Of a stretch of 45,915 nucleotides of DNA, positions 19,914 through 29,181 are shown one piece after another. Position numbers and translations under genes: made by a program. Positions within the stretch are counted from its first letter, which is position 1, and each line of letters opens with the position of its first letter. Location: NCBI GenBank assembly GCA_963169455.1, contig CAUJDW010000145.1:1-45915 (forward strand), read 5' to 3'. The notes under the pieces were generated by a model. That model saw only the letters and a program-made list of their open reading frames with translations. It did no database searches and was not told where the DNA came from. Source of the stretch: Bacteroidota bacterium. GTDB taxonomy: Bacteria; Bacteroidota; Bacteroidia; Chitinophagales; Saprospiraceae.

Positions 19914-20279
19914 ATGATACAGCAAGAGAGCAGGTTAAGGGTTGCGGACAACAGCGGGGCCAAAGAAGTGCTCTGCATCCGCGTTTTGGGAGGTTCTAAG
20001 CGCCGCTACGCCTCCATCGGTGACAAGATCGTGGTCAGCGTCAAGGAGGCCAGCCCGGGCGGCATCAAAAAAGGCAGCGTTTCCAAAGCTGTCGTGGTGC
20101 GCACCAAAAAGGAAGTGCGCCGCCGGGACGGGTCCTATATCCGCTTTGACGACAACGCCGTCGTGCTGCTCAACAATGCCGATGAACCGAGAGGCACGCG
20201 CATCTTCGGGCCGGTAGCCCGCGAATTGCGCGAAAGGGACTACATGCGTATCGTCTCCCTGGCGCCGGAAGTGCTCTGA
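19914..20279 (+). CDS. rplN: 50S ribosomal protein L14
   Basis: 121 residues: [42 protein letters not shown] and [14 protein letters not shown]. It forms intersubunit bridges and is the binding site for the silencing factor RsfS. Normal length. Confidence 0.98.
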   Translation: MIQQESRLRVADNSGAKEVLCIRVLGGSKRRYASIGDKIVVSVKEASPGGIKKGSVSKAVVVRTKKEVRRRDGSYIRFDDNAVVLLNNADEPRGTRIFGPVARELRERDYMRIVSLAPEVL

Positions 20280-20331
20280 TCCGCCCTCTTTGTTCACCCC
20301 TATTTTTCGAACTGTGTTAATTCGATAGATA

Positions 20332-20685
20332 ATGAAAAAGAAAGTCAATCAGCCCCAGCGGTTCGCCCCGAAGCTGAAGATCAAAAAGGGAGATAAAGTG
20401 GTGGTCATTGCCGGCGCTTACAAAGACCGCGAAAAGGTGCGCGAAGTGCTGGAAGTCCTCCCCGACAAGAACCGCGCCATCGTCGATGAGGCCAACATGG
20501 TCAAAAAACATACCAAACCCTCCCAGGACAACCCGGGCGGCATCAACGAGGTGCCGGCTCCCATCCATATCTCCAACCTGATGCTGGTGGACCCGAAAAC
20601 CGGCGAACCCACCCGGGTCGGCAGAAAAGAGGTAGATGGCAAGATCGTTCGTTATTCTAAAAAATCCGGCGAAATTATCAAGTGA
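20332..20685 (+). CDS. rplX: 50S ribosomal protein L24
   Basis: 117 residues with the KOW motif [19 protein letters not shown] near residue 18. The stop codon TGA overlaps the rplE start (TGATG), the only overlapping gene pair inside the cluster, which suggests translational coupling of L24 and L5. Confidence 0.97.
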   Translation: MKKKVNQPQRFAPKLKIKKGDKVVVIAGAYKDREKVREVLEVLPDKNRAIVDEANMVKKHTKPSQDNPGGINEVPAPIHISNLMLVDPKTGEPTRVGRKEVDGKIVRYSKKSGEIIK

Positions 20686-21242
20686 TGAGCTATATACCCA
20701 GACTCAAGAAAAAATACCGCGAAGAGGTTATGCCCGCCCTGATGGAGCAGTTTCAGTACAGCACCATCATGGAAGTGCCCCGCCTGACCAAGATATGCAT
20801 CAACCAGGGCGTCGGTGATGCAACCCAGGATAAAAAGCTGGTGGAGAACGCTCTGGAAGAGGTATCCATCATTGCCGGCCAGCGCGCCGTACCGACCCGC
20901 GCGAAGAAGTCTGTATCAAACTTCAAACTGCGGGAGGGCATGACGATCGGCGTGCGCGTCACGCTGCGCGATATCCAGATGTACGAATTCCTCGACCGCC
21001 TCATCACGGTGGCCCTGCCCCGCGTGCGCGACTTCCGCGGCGTCAACGACAAGAGCTTCGACGGGCGCGGCAATTACTCCATGGGCGTCACGGAACAGAT
21101 CATCTTCCCGGAGATCGACATCGACAAGGTGTCCCGCATCACCGGTATGGATATCACCTTCGTCACCACGGCCAAAACGGATGCCGAGGCGCTGGCCCTG
21201 CTGAAAATGATGGGCATGCCCTTCAAAAACCAACGCAATTAA
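20685..21242 (+). CDS. rplE: 50S ribosomal protein L5
   Basis: 185 residues from ATG 20685, which overlaps the rplX stop by one base. [41 protein letters not shown] and [28 protein letters not shown] are typical. L5 binds 5S rRNA and P-site tRNA. Confidence 0.98.
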   Translation: MSYIPRLKKKYREEVMPALMEQFQYSTIMEVPRLTKICINQGVGDATQDKKLVENALEEVSIIAGQRAVPTRAKKSVSNFKLREGMTIGVRVTLRDIQMYEFLDRLITVALPRVRDFRGVNDKSFDGRGNYSMGVTEQIIFPEIDIDKVSRITGMDITFVTTAKTDAEALALLKMMGMPFKNQRN

Positions 21243-21271
21243 AAATTACAACATCAGCAATAACTGAAATA

Positions 21272-21541
21272 ATGGCTAAGAAATCGATCATTGCACGCGA
21301 GCGGAAGCGGGAAAAAATGGTTGCAAAATACGCAGCCCTGCGCAAGCAGTTGAAGGAAGAAGGCCGCTGGGATGAACTGGACAAACTGCCCCTGAACTCC
21401 AACCCGATCCGCCTGCACAACCGCTGCAAACTCACCGGCCGCCCCAAAGGGTATATGCGGCAGTTCGGCCTTTGCCGGGTGAAGTTCCGCGAAATGGCGC
21501 TGGATGGCAAGATCCCCGGCATCACGAAGGCGAGCTGGTAA
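21272..21541 (+). CDS. rpsN: 30S ribosomal protein S14 (long, zinc-free form)
   Basis: 89 residues. [38 protein letters not shown] is conserved. It lacks the paired CxxC zinc motif of the short S14 form, so it is the 'C-minus' type and does not need zinc. Located between rplE and rpsH. Confidence 0.97.
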   Translation: MAKKSIIARERKREKMVAKYAALRKQLKEEGRWDELDKLPLNSNPIRLHNRCKLTGRPKGYMRQFGLCRVKFREMALDGKIPGITKASW

Positions 21542-21618
21542 AATATCGTTTTCAAAATCAACACTTTCGTGCCTGAAGGCCCTGATGGGAACCCCAGGCG
21601 CCCTTAATATTAAGTCAA

Positions 21619-22026
21619 ATGGCAGTTACAGATCCGATAGCAGATTATCTGACCCGCATCCGCAACGCGCAGCAGGCAGGGCACCGCACCGTGGAAATTC
21701 CGGCTTCCAAGCTGAAGAAGAACATCACGGAAATCCTCTACGAACAGGGGTACATCCTCAAATACAAGTTCGAGGAAAGCGGTGGGCACGGCCAGGGGCT
21801 GATCCGCATTGCCCTGAAGTACGACCCCCAAACCCGCCGCCCGGTCATCCGGGAGCTGGGCCGCATCAGCAAACCCGGTTTGCGGCAGTTTGCCAAAGTC
21901 AATGAGATCCCCCGCGTGATCAACGGGCTGGGCATTTGCATCGTCTCCACTTCCAAAGGTGTGATGACCGATAAGCAGGCCCGCGAGCACAATGTCGGCG
22001 GAGAGGTGCTCTGCTATGTTTATTAA
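21619..22026 (+). CDS. rpsH: 30S ribosomal protein S8
   Basis: 135 residues: [22 protein letters not shown] and the C-terminal [23 protein letters not shown]8 is a primary 16S binder and, in enterobacteria, a translational repressor of its operon at the L5 start. A comparable site was not recognised here. Confidence 0.98.
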   Translation: MAVTDPIADYLTRIRNAQQAGHRTVEIPASKLKKNITEILYEQGYILKYKFEESGGHGQGLIRIALKYDPQTRRPVIRELGRISKPGLRQFAKVNEIPRVINGLGICIVSTSKGVMTDKQAREHNVGGEVLCYVY

Positions 22027-22101
22027 TACTTAAAAAAGTGATCCGGGAAGCCCGCGGCAGCGCGCCGGGGAAGCGCCGGGATCAAAAAACCCTGCTTCAA
22101 A

Positions 22102-22656
22102 ATGTCAAGGATAGGAAAAGCTCCGATCAGTTTGCCCAAGGGAGTAGAGATCAACATCAGCAAGGGGAACTTCATCAGCGTGAAGGGCCCGAAAGGCGAA
22201 CTGCATCAGCAGATAGACCCCGACCTTACGGTCGAAATCGAAGATGGCGTCATGACGCTGAAGCGCCCCACCGACCAGCAAAGGCACCGCGCCATGCACG
22301 GGCTGTACCGCGCCCTGCTCAACAATATGGTGACAGGCGTATCCGAAGGCTTTGTCAGGGAACTCGAACTGGTGGGCGTCGGTTACCGCGTGACCAATAC
22401 CGGCCAGCTGCTTGAGCTTACCCTGGGCTATTCGCACCCCATCCTCTTTGTACTGCCCGACGAGGTGAAGGTGACTACGGCCATGGAAAAGGGTAAAAAC
22501 CCGTACATCCGCCTGGAATCCTTCGACAAGCAACTGCTCGGGCAGGTGGCCGCCAAAATCCGCTCTTTCCGCAAGCCGGAGCCCTACAAAGGCAAAGGGG
22601 TGCGCTACGCCAATGAGCAGATCCGCCGCAAAGCGGGCAAGACGGCAGGCAAGTAA
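22102..22656 (+). CDS. rplF: 50S ribosomal protein L6
   Basis: 184 residues: MSRIGKAPISLPKGVEINI, GLYRALLNNMVTGVSEGF and PEPYKGKGVRYANEQIRRKAGKTAGK. Near the factor-binding site of the 50S subunit. Normal length; a 95-nt spacer precedes rplR. Confidence 0.98.
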   Translation: MSRIGKAPISLPKGVEINISKGNFISVKGPKGELHQQIDPDLTVEIEDGVMTLKRPTDQQRHRAMHGLYRALLNNMVTGVSEGFVRELELVGVGYRVTNTGQLLELTLGYSHPILFVLPDEVKVTTAMEKGKNPYIRLESFDKQLLGQVAAKIRSFRKPEPYKGKGVRYANEQIRRKAGKTAGK

Positions 22657-22751
22657 AACCTTTTTCGAAACGGTCTTTATTCTCATAACTTCTGTATGCT
22701 GCGCCTTGGGTTGGGGCCCGCGCCCTTTCACTAAGGCAAAATGTAAAAACA

Positions 22752-23105
22752 ATGAAGGCAACCAAAGAAACGAAACGGCAAAAAATCCGCTGGCGGATTC
22801 GCCGCAAGATAAAAGGAACAGCGGAACGCCCGCGCCTCAGTATCTTCCGCAGCAACCGCGAAATTTACTGCCAGGTCATCGACGATGTAAAGGGGCATAC
22901 CCTGGCCTCCGCTTCTTCCCGCGAAGCCGGCGTGCCTGATAATGTCAAACCGGTTGAAAAAGCCAAAGCCGTCGGCATACTCATCGCCGGCCGGGCAAGG
23001 GCCGAGAACATCGAAGCCGTGGTTTTTGACCGGGGCGGTTACCTCTACCACGGCCGCGTGAAAGCCCTGGCCGATGGCGCCCGCGAAGGAGGGCTCAAAT
23101 TCTAA
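22752..23105 (+). CDS. rplR: 50S ribosomal protein L18
   Basis: 117 residues: [39 protein letters not shown] and [24 protein letters not shown]. Binds 5S rRNA with L5. Normal length; rpsE follows after 21 nt. Confidence 0.97.
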   Translation: MKATKETKRQKIRWRIRRKIKGTAERPRLSIFRSNREIYCQVIDDVKGHTLASASSREAGVPDNVKPVEKAKAVGILIAGRARAENIEAVVFDRGGYLYHGRVKALADGAREGGLKF

Positions 23106-23126
23106 AACTTAACAACCTGAGAAATA

Positions 23127-23645
23127 ATGGCTAAAAGGACCTCCAACAGGGTTAAGCCCGCTGAAACGGAACTGAAGGAAAAACTGGTGAACCTCAACCG
23201 GGTCGCCAAAGTGACCAAGGGCGGCCGTACGTTCAGCTTTGCTGCCATAGTTGTGGTTGGCGACGGCAAGGGCACCGTAGGGCATGGCCTGGGCAAAGCC
23301 CGCGATGTTTCCGAGGCTATCTCCAAAGCAGTGGATGACGCCAAAAAGAACCTGATCCGCGTCCCGCTGCATAAAGGGACTATCCCGCACGAACAAAAGG
23401 GCAAGTACGGCGCAGGCCGCGTCCTGATCAAGCCCGCTGCCGATGGTACGGGCGTAATCGCCGGCGGCGCCATGCGCGCCGTGCTGGAAAGTGCAGGGGT
23501 GCACAACGTGCTGGCCAAGTCGATGGGCTCCTCCAACCCCCACAACGTGGTGAAGGCCACCGTCGATGCCCTGGCCAAACTGAGGATGCCCATGGAAGTA
23601 TCCCGCCAGCGCAATATCTCCATGGAAAAGTTGTTCAACGGATAA
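23127..23645 (+). CDS. rpsE: 30S ribosomal protein S5
   Basis: 172 residues: [57 protein letters not shown] and [17 protein letters not shown]. Contributes to decoding accuracy and, with S3 and S4, to the mRNA entry channel. Normal length. Confidence 0.98.
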   Translation: MAKRTSNRVKPAETELKEKLVNLNRVAKVTKGGRTFSFAAIVVVGDGKGTVGHGLGKARDVSEAISKAVDDAKKNLIRVPLHKGTIPHEQKGKYGAGRVLIKPAADGTGVIAGGAMRAVLESAGVHNVLAKSMGSSNPHNVVKATVDALAKLRMPMEVSRQRNISMEKLFNG

Positions 23646-23685
23646 TCAGAGCGGGCAACAGGCCGCTCTACTAAACCTTTAAGCG

Positions 23686-23868
23686 ATGGGCAAGCTGAAG
23701 ATAACCCAAGTGAAAAGTGTCATCGACCGCTCCCAGCGGCAGAAAGATACCATCCGGGCCCTGGGCATCCGCAAAATGCACCAGACGGTCATCCACGAAG
23801 CTACGCCTCAGATCAGAGGCATGGTGGAAAAGGTGCGCCACCTGATTACTGTCGAGGAAGTACAGTAA
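23686..23868 (+). CDS. rpmD: 50S ribosomal protein L30
   Basis: 60 residues: KLKITQVKSVIDRSQRQKDTIRALGIRKMHQTVIHE and a terminal VRHLITVEEV. Typical short bacterial L30. A 101-nt spacer containing a promoter separates it from rplO. Confidence 0.97.
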   Translation: MGKLKITQVKSVIDRSQRQKDTIRALGIRKMHQTVIHEATPQIRGMVEKVRHLITVEEVQ

Positions 23869-23904
23869 GCAGCGCCGGGCTGCGAAATACTTTAAAATAA
23901 AAAT

Positions 23905-23934
23905 TTGCAATGCCGGTATTGCCGGATATCTTTG
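23905..23934 (+). promoter_or_regulatory. Internal Bacteroidota promoter before rplO
   Basis: TTG at 23905-23907, exactly 19 nt, TATCTTTG at 23927-23934: a perfect consensus match inside the spc part. The start would be near 23941, about 29 nt upstream of rplO. It would let rplO-secY (and possibly map) be transcribed separately. Confidence 0.7.
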
Positions 23935-23969
23935 CAAAGATTTCAAGGGTAGAAAAATATATCGTTATA

Positions 23970-24419
23970 ATGGAATTGCATAGCTTGAAGCCTGCATCGG
24001 GTTCGGTAAAAAAGCGCAAGCGGATCGCCAGGGGCATCGGCTCCGGCCACGGCCGTACGGCCACCCGCGGCCACAAGGGCGACAAATCCCGCTCCGGTTC
24101 CAGGGAAAAGCGCAATTTTGAAGGCGGCCAGATGCCGATCCAGATGCGCCTGCCCAAAATTGGCTTCAAAAACCCGAACCGCGTAGCTTACGTCCCCATC
24201 AACCTGGACCGCCTGCAGATGATCTCCGAAAAGTTCAACCTGAATACGGTTGACCTCGAGGCCCTGGCCTCCAACGGCATCGTCCGTAAAAAAGATAAGG
24301 TCAAAATCCTCGGCAGCGGGGAATTGAAAGCCAAATTGTCCGTTCAAGCCCACGCATTCTCCGCATCTGCCAAAGAGGCGATCGAAAAACTGGGTGGCAC
24401 GGTTAACCTTGCAGAGTAA
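23970..24419 (+). CDS. rplO: 50S ribosomal protein L15
   Basis: 149 residues from ATG 23970, chosen because the family begins MELHSLKPASGS and an upstream in-frame ATG at 23910 lies within the predicted promoter. RIARGIGSGHGRTATRGHKGDKSRSG and GGQMPIQMRLPKIGF are conserved. Late 50S assembly protein. Confidence 0.97.
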   Translation: MELHSLKPASGSVKKRKRIARGIGSGHGRTATRGHKGDKSRSGSREKRNFEGGQMPIQMRLPKIGFKNPNRVAYVPINLDRLQMISEKFNLNTVDLEALASNGIVRKKDKVKILGSGELKAKLSVQAHAFSASAKEAIEKLGGTVNLAE

Positions 24420-24544
24420 ACCCTGACAGACAGACGACTTCCCTGGCCATGGGGGTGGGCGCGGCAAATCCCACTGCCTTTCCGCCTCAGGGAGCCGAAA
24501 GTGGTACGCTAATCCGAGGTTGAAAGGCATCAAATTGTTTGCAG

Positions 24545-25918
24545 ATGAAAAAATTAATCACCACGCTAAAGAACATCTGGAAGATCAAAGAGCTGCGGAA
24601 CCGCATCTTGTTCACTCTTGTCCTGCTGCTGGTATTCCGTTTTGGTTCCTACGTGGTTTTGCCGGGTGTGATCCCCTCCGTACTGGAATCGGCTTCGGCG
24701 CAGAACAACGCTCCGAATGACCTGCTGGGCCTGATCAACGTGTTCACCGGCGGGGCTTTCAACAACGCCGCCGTCTTCGCCCTGGGCATCATGCCCTATA
24801 TCACTGCCTCCATTATCATCCAGCTGCTCGGCTTCGCTGTGCCCTACTTCCAGCGCCTTCAGCAGAAGGAAGGGGAATCCGGCCGCAAAAAGCTCAACCA
24901 GATCACCCGCCTGCTGACGGTGGCCATCACCCTGGTGCAGGGCGGCGGATACCTGACCTACATCAACAGCCTCGGCGCGGTTGACCCCAATATCCCCCTG
25001 GGCATTTTCTGGATATCGAACATCATCATCCTGTGCACCGGCACCGTTTTCGCCATGTGGCTCGGCGAGCGCATCACCGACCGCGGCATCGGAAACGGCG
25101 TTTCCCTCCTGATCACGGTGGGAATCATCGCCAGGCTGCCCCAGGCGCTGGTATTCGAATTCCAGTCACAACTGGCCAACAACGGGCTGATCGTTTTCGT
25201 CCTGGAGATCGCCGCCCTATACGCCATCGTCATGGCTACCATCCTGGTCGTTCAGGGCGTGCGCCGCATCCCCATCCAGTTCGCCAAACGGATGGTGGGG
25301 CGCGGGGCCAATGCAATGCCCGCCGCCGGGGTGCGCGATTATATCCCCCTGAAAGTGAATGCTTCGGGCGTGATGCCGATCATCTTCGCTCAGGCGCTCA
25401 TGTTCCTGCCGGCAACGGTGGCACAGTTCGTAGCCGGTGCTGACAGCGGCATCGCCGCCAGCCCCCTGCTGCGCGCACTGAACGACTTCACTTCGGCGCC
25501 CTACAACATCATCTACTTTATACTGGTAGTGCTCTTCACCTACGTCTATACAGCACTGCTGGTCAACCCGCAGCAGTACGCCGAATACCTGAAGCGCCAG
25601 AATGCCTTTATTCCCGGCATCAAACCCGGCAAGCCGACAGCCGACTTCATCGACGCAGTCACCACCCGGATCACCCTGCCGGGCTCCATCTTCCTGGGCC
25701 TGATCGCCATCCTGCCTGCTTTCGCAGGCGCCTTCGGCATCAACATCGCCTTCGCCATGTTCTTCGGCGGCACCTCCCTGCTGATCCTCGTAGCCGTGGT
25801 TCTGGATACGCTGCAGCAGATCGAGAGCCACCTGCTCATGCGCCGCTACGACGGGCTGGTCAAGTCGGGAAGGATACAGGGCCGCAGCCGGGTGCAGGGA
25901 ATCGGCGCCAACATGTAA
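24545..25918 (+). CDS. secY: Preprotein translocase subunit SecY
   Basis: 457 residues from ATG 24545, about ten transmembrane helices. It shows the family blocks RNRILFTLVLLLVFRFGSYV, ALGIMPYITASIIIQLL, the plug-adjacent region, RMVGRGANAMPAAGVRDYIPLKVNASGVMPIIFAQAL and the C-terminal LLMRRYDGLVKSGRIQGR. It forms the inner-membrane channel for proteins with signal peptides and for membrane insertion. Between rplO and map as usual in Bacteroidota. A strong hairpin lies in the 169-nt spacer after it. Confidence 0.98.
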   Translation: MKKLITTLKNIWKIKELRNRILFTLVLLLVFRFGSYVVLPGVIPSVLESASAQNNAPNDLLGLINVFTGGAFNNAAVFALGIMPYITASIIIQLLGFAVPYFQRLQQKEGESGRKKLNQITRLLTVAITLVQGGGYLTYINSLGAVDPNIPLGIFWISNIIILCTGTVFAMWLGERITDRGIGNGVSLLITVGIIARLPQALVFEFQSQLANNGLIVFVLEIAALYAIVMATILVVQGVRRIPIQFAKRMVGRGANAMPAAGVRDYIPLKVNASGVMPIIFAQALMFLPATVAQFVAGADSGIAASPLLRALNDFTSAPYNIIYFILVVLFTYVYTALLVNPQQYAEYLKRQNAFIPGIKPGKPTADFIDAVTTRITLPGSIFLGLIAILPAFAGAFGINIAFAMFFGGTSLLILVAVVLDTLQQIESHLLMRRYDGLVKSGRIQGRSRVQGIGANM

Positions 25919-25957
25919 TATTGCTTCCCGCCCATGTGGCAGAAACTGAAAATATAA

Positions 25958-26011
25958 CAGCACAGGTATCGTACCGCCCCGGGGCAATGGCAACGGGGCG
26001 GTACGGTGCTG
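25958..26011 (+). promoter_or_regulatory. Strong hairpin in the secY-map spacer
   Basis: CGTACCGCCCCG (25970-25981) pairs perfectly with 25994-26005 across a 12-nt loop. CAGCAC (25958-25963) and GTGCTG (26006-26011) form an outer 6-bp stem with a one-sided bulge. No T-run follows. A transcript stabiliser, attenuator or processing site is possible. Confidence 0.65.
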
Positions 26012-26087
26012 AAGGAGCATAAGATAAAACAGCCGCTTTTGCACGCATCGCCGCCGGGTTTACAGTAAGGTTTAATTCGAAGAAAGG

Positions 26088-26909
26088 ATGATCATTTACA
26101 AAACGGACGAAGAAATAGAGTTCATCAGGGAAAGTTGCCTGCTCGTTTGCAGAGTCCTGGCCGAGGTGGGCCGCATCATCCGCCCCGGCATAAGCGGAGC
26201 TGAGATCGACAAAGCCGCCGAAACCTTTATCCGGGACCATGGCGCGACGCCCTCGTTCAAAGGCTACCGGGGCTTCCCCTCGACCCTCTGCGTGTCCGTC
26301 AATGAAAATGTCGTACACGGCATCCCTTCCGATAAGCAGATCTTTCGGGACGGAGACATCGTTTCGGTCGATTGCGGCGTCTTTTACAACGGCTTCCACG
26401 GCGATTCGGCTTACACCTTCCCGCTGGGAGATGTGGATGAAAGCGTGATGGAATTGTGCCGGGTAACCAATACTTCGCTGTACCGGGGCATCGAAGCGGC
26501 CCTGGCCGGCAACAGGCTGGGCGATATCGGTTTTGCGGTTCAGCAATACGTCGAGCGCGAACACCGCTACGGCGTGGTGCGCGAGCTGGTGGGCCACGGC
26601 ATCGGCCGGGAGCTGCACGAAGCTCCGGAGGTGCCCAATTACGGCAAGCGCGGCCGGGGGCCTATGCTCCGGGAAGGCCTGGTGATCGCGATCGAACCCA
26701 TGGTCAACCAGGGCAGAAAGGAAGTGCGCACCTCGGCCGACGGCTGGACGGTTTTCGCCCGGGACCACAAGCCCTCCGCCCATTATGAGCACACTATCGC
26801 CATCCGAAGGGACGGCCCGGACATCCTCTCCGACCACTCCGCGATCGAAGAGGCCATTCGGGGGAATGCCCATGTGCGGGCGGTGGCTCTGAAAACGGCG
26901 GCCGTTTGA
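26088..26909 (+). CDS. map: Methionine aminopeptidase, type I
   Basis: 273 residues. It removes the initiator Met from nascent proteins. The dinuclear-metal ligands are visible in order: VSVDCGVFYNGFHGDSAYTF (two Asp), VGHGIGRELHE (His), AIEPM (Glu) and YEHTIAI (Glu). The length and the absence of an N-terminal zinc extension fit the type Ia form. It sits between secY and infA, a common arrangement. Confidence 0.97.
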   Translation: MIIYKTDEEIEFIRESCLLVCRVLAEVGRIIRPGISGAEIDKAAETFIRDHGATPSFKGYRGFPSTLCVSVNENVVHGIPSDKQIFRDGDIVSVDCGVFYNGFHGDSAYTFPLGDVDESVMELCRVTNTSLYRGIEAALAGNRLGDIGFAVQQYVEREHRYGVVRELVGHGIGRELHEAPEVPNYGKRGRGPMLREGLVIAIEPMVNQGRKEVRTSADGWTVFARDHKPSAHYEHTIAIRRDGPDILSDHSAIEEAIRGNAHVRAVALKTAAV

Positions 26910-26913
26910 ATTT

Positions 26914-26931
26914 CGGGGCCTTCCGGCCCCG
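26914..26931 (+). terminator. GC-rich hairpin after map
   Basis: CGGGGCC (26914-26920), loop TTCC, GGCCCCG (26925-26931), four nt after the map stop. Without a T-run it may only weaken read-through; the infA promoter lies downstream. Confidence 0.45.
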
Positions 26932-26989
26932 GAGCATGCAGAGATAACCGGCGGCTGCACCGGCCGGCTCATAAAAGGTGCGGCGGCCA

Positions 26990-27040
26990 GTGATTTTTTA
27001 TGGAAATAGGTTAAAAAATCACCAGATTTCTATATCTTTG
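26990..27040 (+). promoter_or_regulatory. infA promoter with 11-bp inverted repeat across the -33 region
   Basis: TATCTTTG at 27033-27040 matches the -7 element; 19 nt upstream is TTA (27011-27013), a near match to TTG. An 11-bp perfect inverted repeat, GTGATTTTTTA at 26990-27000 and its complement at 27012-27022, overlaps the -33 position. It could be an operator or a weak terminator of the upstream unit. Confidence 0.6.
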
Positions 27041-27058
27041 CACTCCGAAATTTCGACT

Positions 27059-27277
27059 ATGTCAAAGAAAAACCTGATAAAGCAGGACGGAATAATTGAA
27101 GAAGCCTTGTCGAATGCCATGTTTCGCGTACGCCTTGAAAACGACCACCAGATCGTGGCGACGATTTCGGGGAAGATGCGCATGAACTACATCCGGATAC
27201 TTCCGGGCGACAAGGTGGCGGTGGAAATGTCCCCCTATGACCTGAGCCGGGGCCGCATCATTTACCGCTACAAATAA
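27059..27277 (+). CDS. infA: Translation initiation factor IF-1
   Basis: 72 residues from ATG 27059, the standard IF-1 length: [71 protein letters not shown]-type OB fold, ending in RYK. It binds the 30S A site during initiation. Probably the first gene of a promoter-defined unit running to rplQ. Confidence 0.97.
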   Translation: MSKKNLIKQDGIIEEALSNAMFRVRLENDHQIVATISGKMRMNYIRILPGDKVAVEMSPYDLSRGRIIYRYK

Positions 27278-27315
27278 AGCCGGGCTGCTTTTAACCACCA
27301 GAAAATAATTGCACC

Positions 27316-27432
27316 ATGAAAGTCAGAGCTTCCGTCAAGAAACGTTCCGCCGATTGCAAGATCGTCAGAAGAAAGGGAAAGGTTTACATCATCAATAAGA
27401 AGAACCCTAAATACAAGCAGCGCCAGGGTTGA
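27316..27432 (+). CDS. rpmJ: 50S ribosomal protein L36 (zinc-free form)
   Basis: A 38-residue gene, easily missed because of its size: it begins [19 protein letters not shown] and ends NPKYKQRQG. Only one Cys is present (residue 14), and the other zinc ligands of the classic C-C-C-H L36 are replaced, so it should not need zinc, like S14 in this cluster. It lies 38 nt after infA and 39 nt before rpsM, its usual place. Confidence 0.95.
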   Translation: MKVRASVKKRSADCKIVRRKGKVYIINKKNPKYKQRQG

Positions 27433-27471
27433 CCGGGAGCTGTGATTTAACGATAAAATCAATAGCGAAAA

Positions 27472-27849
27472 ATGGCTCGTATAGTAGGTGTCGATTTGCC
27501 AAGAAACAAGCGCGGTGTTGTCAGCCTGACTTATATATTCGGTATCGGGCGGTCGACGGCCAGCAAGATCCTGGATAAGGCAGGCATCGCTGAGGATGTC
27601 AAGGTTCAGGACTGGACCGATGAGAACGTCCGGGAAATTGCCCGCATCATCACCAACGAATTCAAGGTGGAAGGCGAATTGCGTTCGGAGGTGCAGTTGA
27701 ACATCAAGCGCCTGATGGACATTGGATGTTACCGCGGGCTGCGCCACCGCAAGGGCCTGCCGGTCCGTGGCCAGCGCACGCGCACCAATGCCCGCACCCG
27801 CAAAGGCAAGCGCAAGACGGTTGCCAACAAGAAGAAAGCAACGAAGTAA
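27472..27849 (+). CDS. rpsM: 30S ribosomal protein S13
   Basis: 125 residues: [30 protein letters not shown], then [28 protein letters not shown] and a basic tail. Contacts P-site tRNA and bridges to L5. Normal length. Confidence 0.98.
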   Translation: MARIVGVDLPRNKRGVVSLTYIFGIGRSTASKILDKAGIAEDVKVQDWTDENVREIARIITNEFKVEGELRSEVQLNIKRLMDIGCYRGLRHRKGLPVRGQRTRTNARTRKGKRKTVANKKKATK

Positions 27850-27921
27850 ACCTGAGCTGGGCTGCACGATGGCCTCTCTTTGGGTTCCATCCGCTGTGGC
27901 TGTATAAAACAATTCCAAGAA

Positions 27922-28317
27922 ATGGCTAAAGGAAAAGCAACAAAGAAAGTCAAGAAGAGGAATGTCAAGATTGACACGGAAGGCCTGGTGTATATCAAGG
28001 CTACTTTCAACAATATCATCATCTCATTGACCAACAAGAAGGGGCAGGTTGTTTCCTGGGCTTCTGCTGGCAAAGCCGGCTTCCGCGGCTCCAAGAAGAA
28101 CACGCCCTATGCCGCTCAGGTTGCCGCCAACGACGCCGCCCGCGTTGCTTACGAAGCTGGCATGCGGGTAGCTGAGGTTTACGTCAAGGGCCCCGGCTCC
28201 GGGCGTGAAGCGGCTATTCGCGCAATCGACGGCGCTGGTATTAAAGTTACGCGCATTAAGGACGTTACGCCGGTGCCGCACAACGGCTGCCGTCCTCCCA
28301 AGCGCAGAAGGGTTTAA
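27922..28317 (+). CDS. rpsK: 30S ribosomal protein S11
   Basis: 131 residues from ATG 27922. [46 protein letters not shown] and the C-terminal [18 protein letters not shown] are conserved. The N-G motif that often becomes isoaspartate is present (HNGCRPPK). 23 nt before rpsD. Confidence 0.98.
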   Translation: MAKGKATKKVKKRNVKIDTEGLVYIKATFNNIIISLTNKKGQVVSWASAGKAGFRGSKKNTPYAAQVAANDAARVAYEAGMRVAEVYVKGPGSGREAAIRAIDGAGIKVTRIKDVTPVPHNGCRPPKRRRV

Positions 28318-28340
28318 TCAATCGAAAATTTTTTCTCCAG

Positions 28341-28952
28341 ATGGCGAGATATACAGGTCCTACGACTAAAAAGGCAAGAGCATTCGGAGAGCCGATCTTC
28401 GGCTTCGACAAGGCGTTCGAACGCAAAAAATACCCTCCGGGGCAGCATGGCAATACGCGCCGCCGCCGTCAGAAATCTGACTACGCGCTGCAACTGATGG
28501 AAAAGCAAAAAGCGAAGTACACCTACGGCGTGCTGGAACGCCAGTTCCGCAACCTTTTTGACAAAGCCAGCAGCAAAAGCGGCGTAACCGGCGAAGTGCT
28601 GCTCCAGTTCCTGGAAGCGCGCCTCGACAACACCGTCTACCGCCTGGGCATCGCTCCGACGCGGAAAGCGGCCCGCCAGTTGGTTACGCACCGCCATATT
28701 ACGGTCAACGGCATCGTCGCCAACATTCCTTCCTACCAGCTCCGCCCCGGCGATATCGTGGGCGTGCGCGGCAGGTCGCAGGGAATGCAGGTGATCAAGG
28801 ATACCGTGGGTGGAAAATCGGACGTGCGCAAATACTCCTGGCTGGAATTCAACCCGGACAAGATGCAGGGCGTGTTCGTAGCCTACCCGGAACGCGAAAG
28901 CATCCCGGAGAAGATCAACGAACAGCTGATCGTCGAATTGTACTCCAAGTAA
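28341..28952 (+). CDS. rpsD: 30S ribosomal protein S4
   Basis: 203 residues: [64 protein letters not shown] (S4 RNA-binding domain) and a terminal [16 protein letters not shown]. No N-terminal zinc cysteines. S4 nucleates 30S assembly and in enterobacteria represses the alpha operon; the structured spacer that follows is a possible local target. Confidence 0.98.
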   Translation: MARYTGPTTKKARAFGEPIFGFDKAFERKKYPPGQHGNTRRRRQKSDYALQLMEKQKAKYTYGVLERQFRNLFDKASSKSGVTGEVLLQFLEARLDNTVYRLGIAPTRKAARQLVTHRHITVNGIVANIPSYQLRPGDIVGVRGRSQGMQVIKDTVGGKSDVRKYSWLEFNPDKMQGVFVAYPERESIPEKINEQLIVELYSK

Positions 28953-29181
28953 GTTGAGCTTTGACAGCCCGCTCCGGCAGGCTGTCAAACGTCATTTTAC
29001 GGCAGGCCTGAAACGGCACTGTTTCAGAGCTGCCAGATACCCGGCGATCCGGGCGCCTTTAAGCAGAAGTGGTTTGTTGCTCTCCGGCAGGTCAGCAGGC
29101 CACTTTTGGGCGTATAAGAATGCGGCTTTTTACTTATCCGATTTGCCGTTTTTTCTCTATCAAAAGACACAGGTCAACAAT
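28953..29181 (+). promoter_or_regulatory. Structured 229-nt spacer between rpsD and rpoA
   Basis: A chain of hairpins: TTTGACAGCC (28960-28969) with its exact complement at 28980-28989; CTGAAAC (29008-29014) with GTTTCAG (29021-29027), enclosed by GGCAG (29001-29005) and CTGCC (29030-29034); CCCGG with CCGGG near 29041-29053; AAGTGG near 29066 with CCACTT near 29100. No gene and no clear promoter. Candidate cis-acting leader controlling rpoA. Confidence 0.6.
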
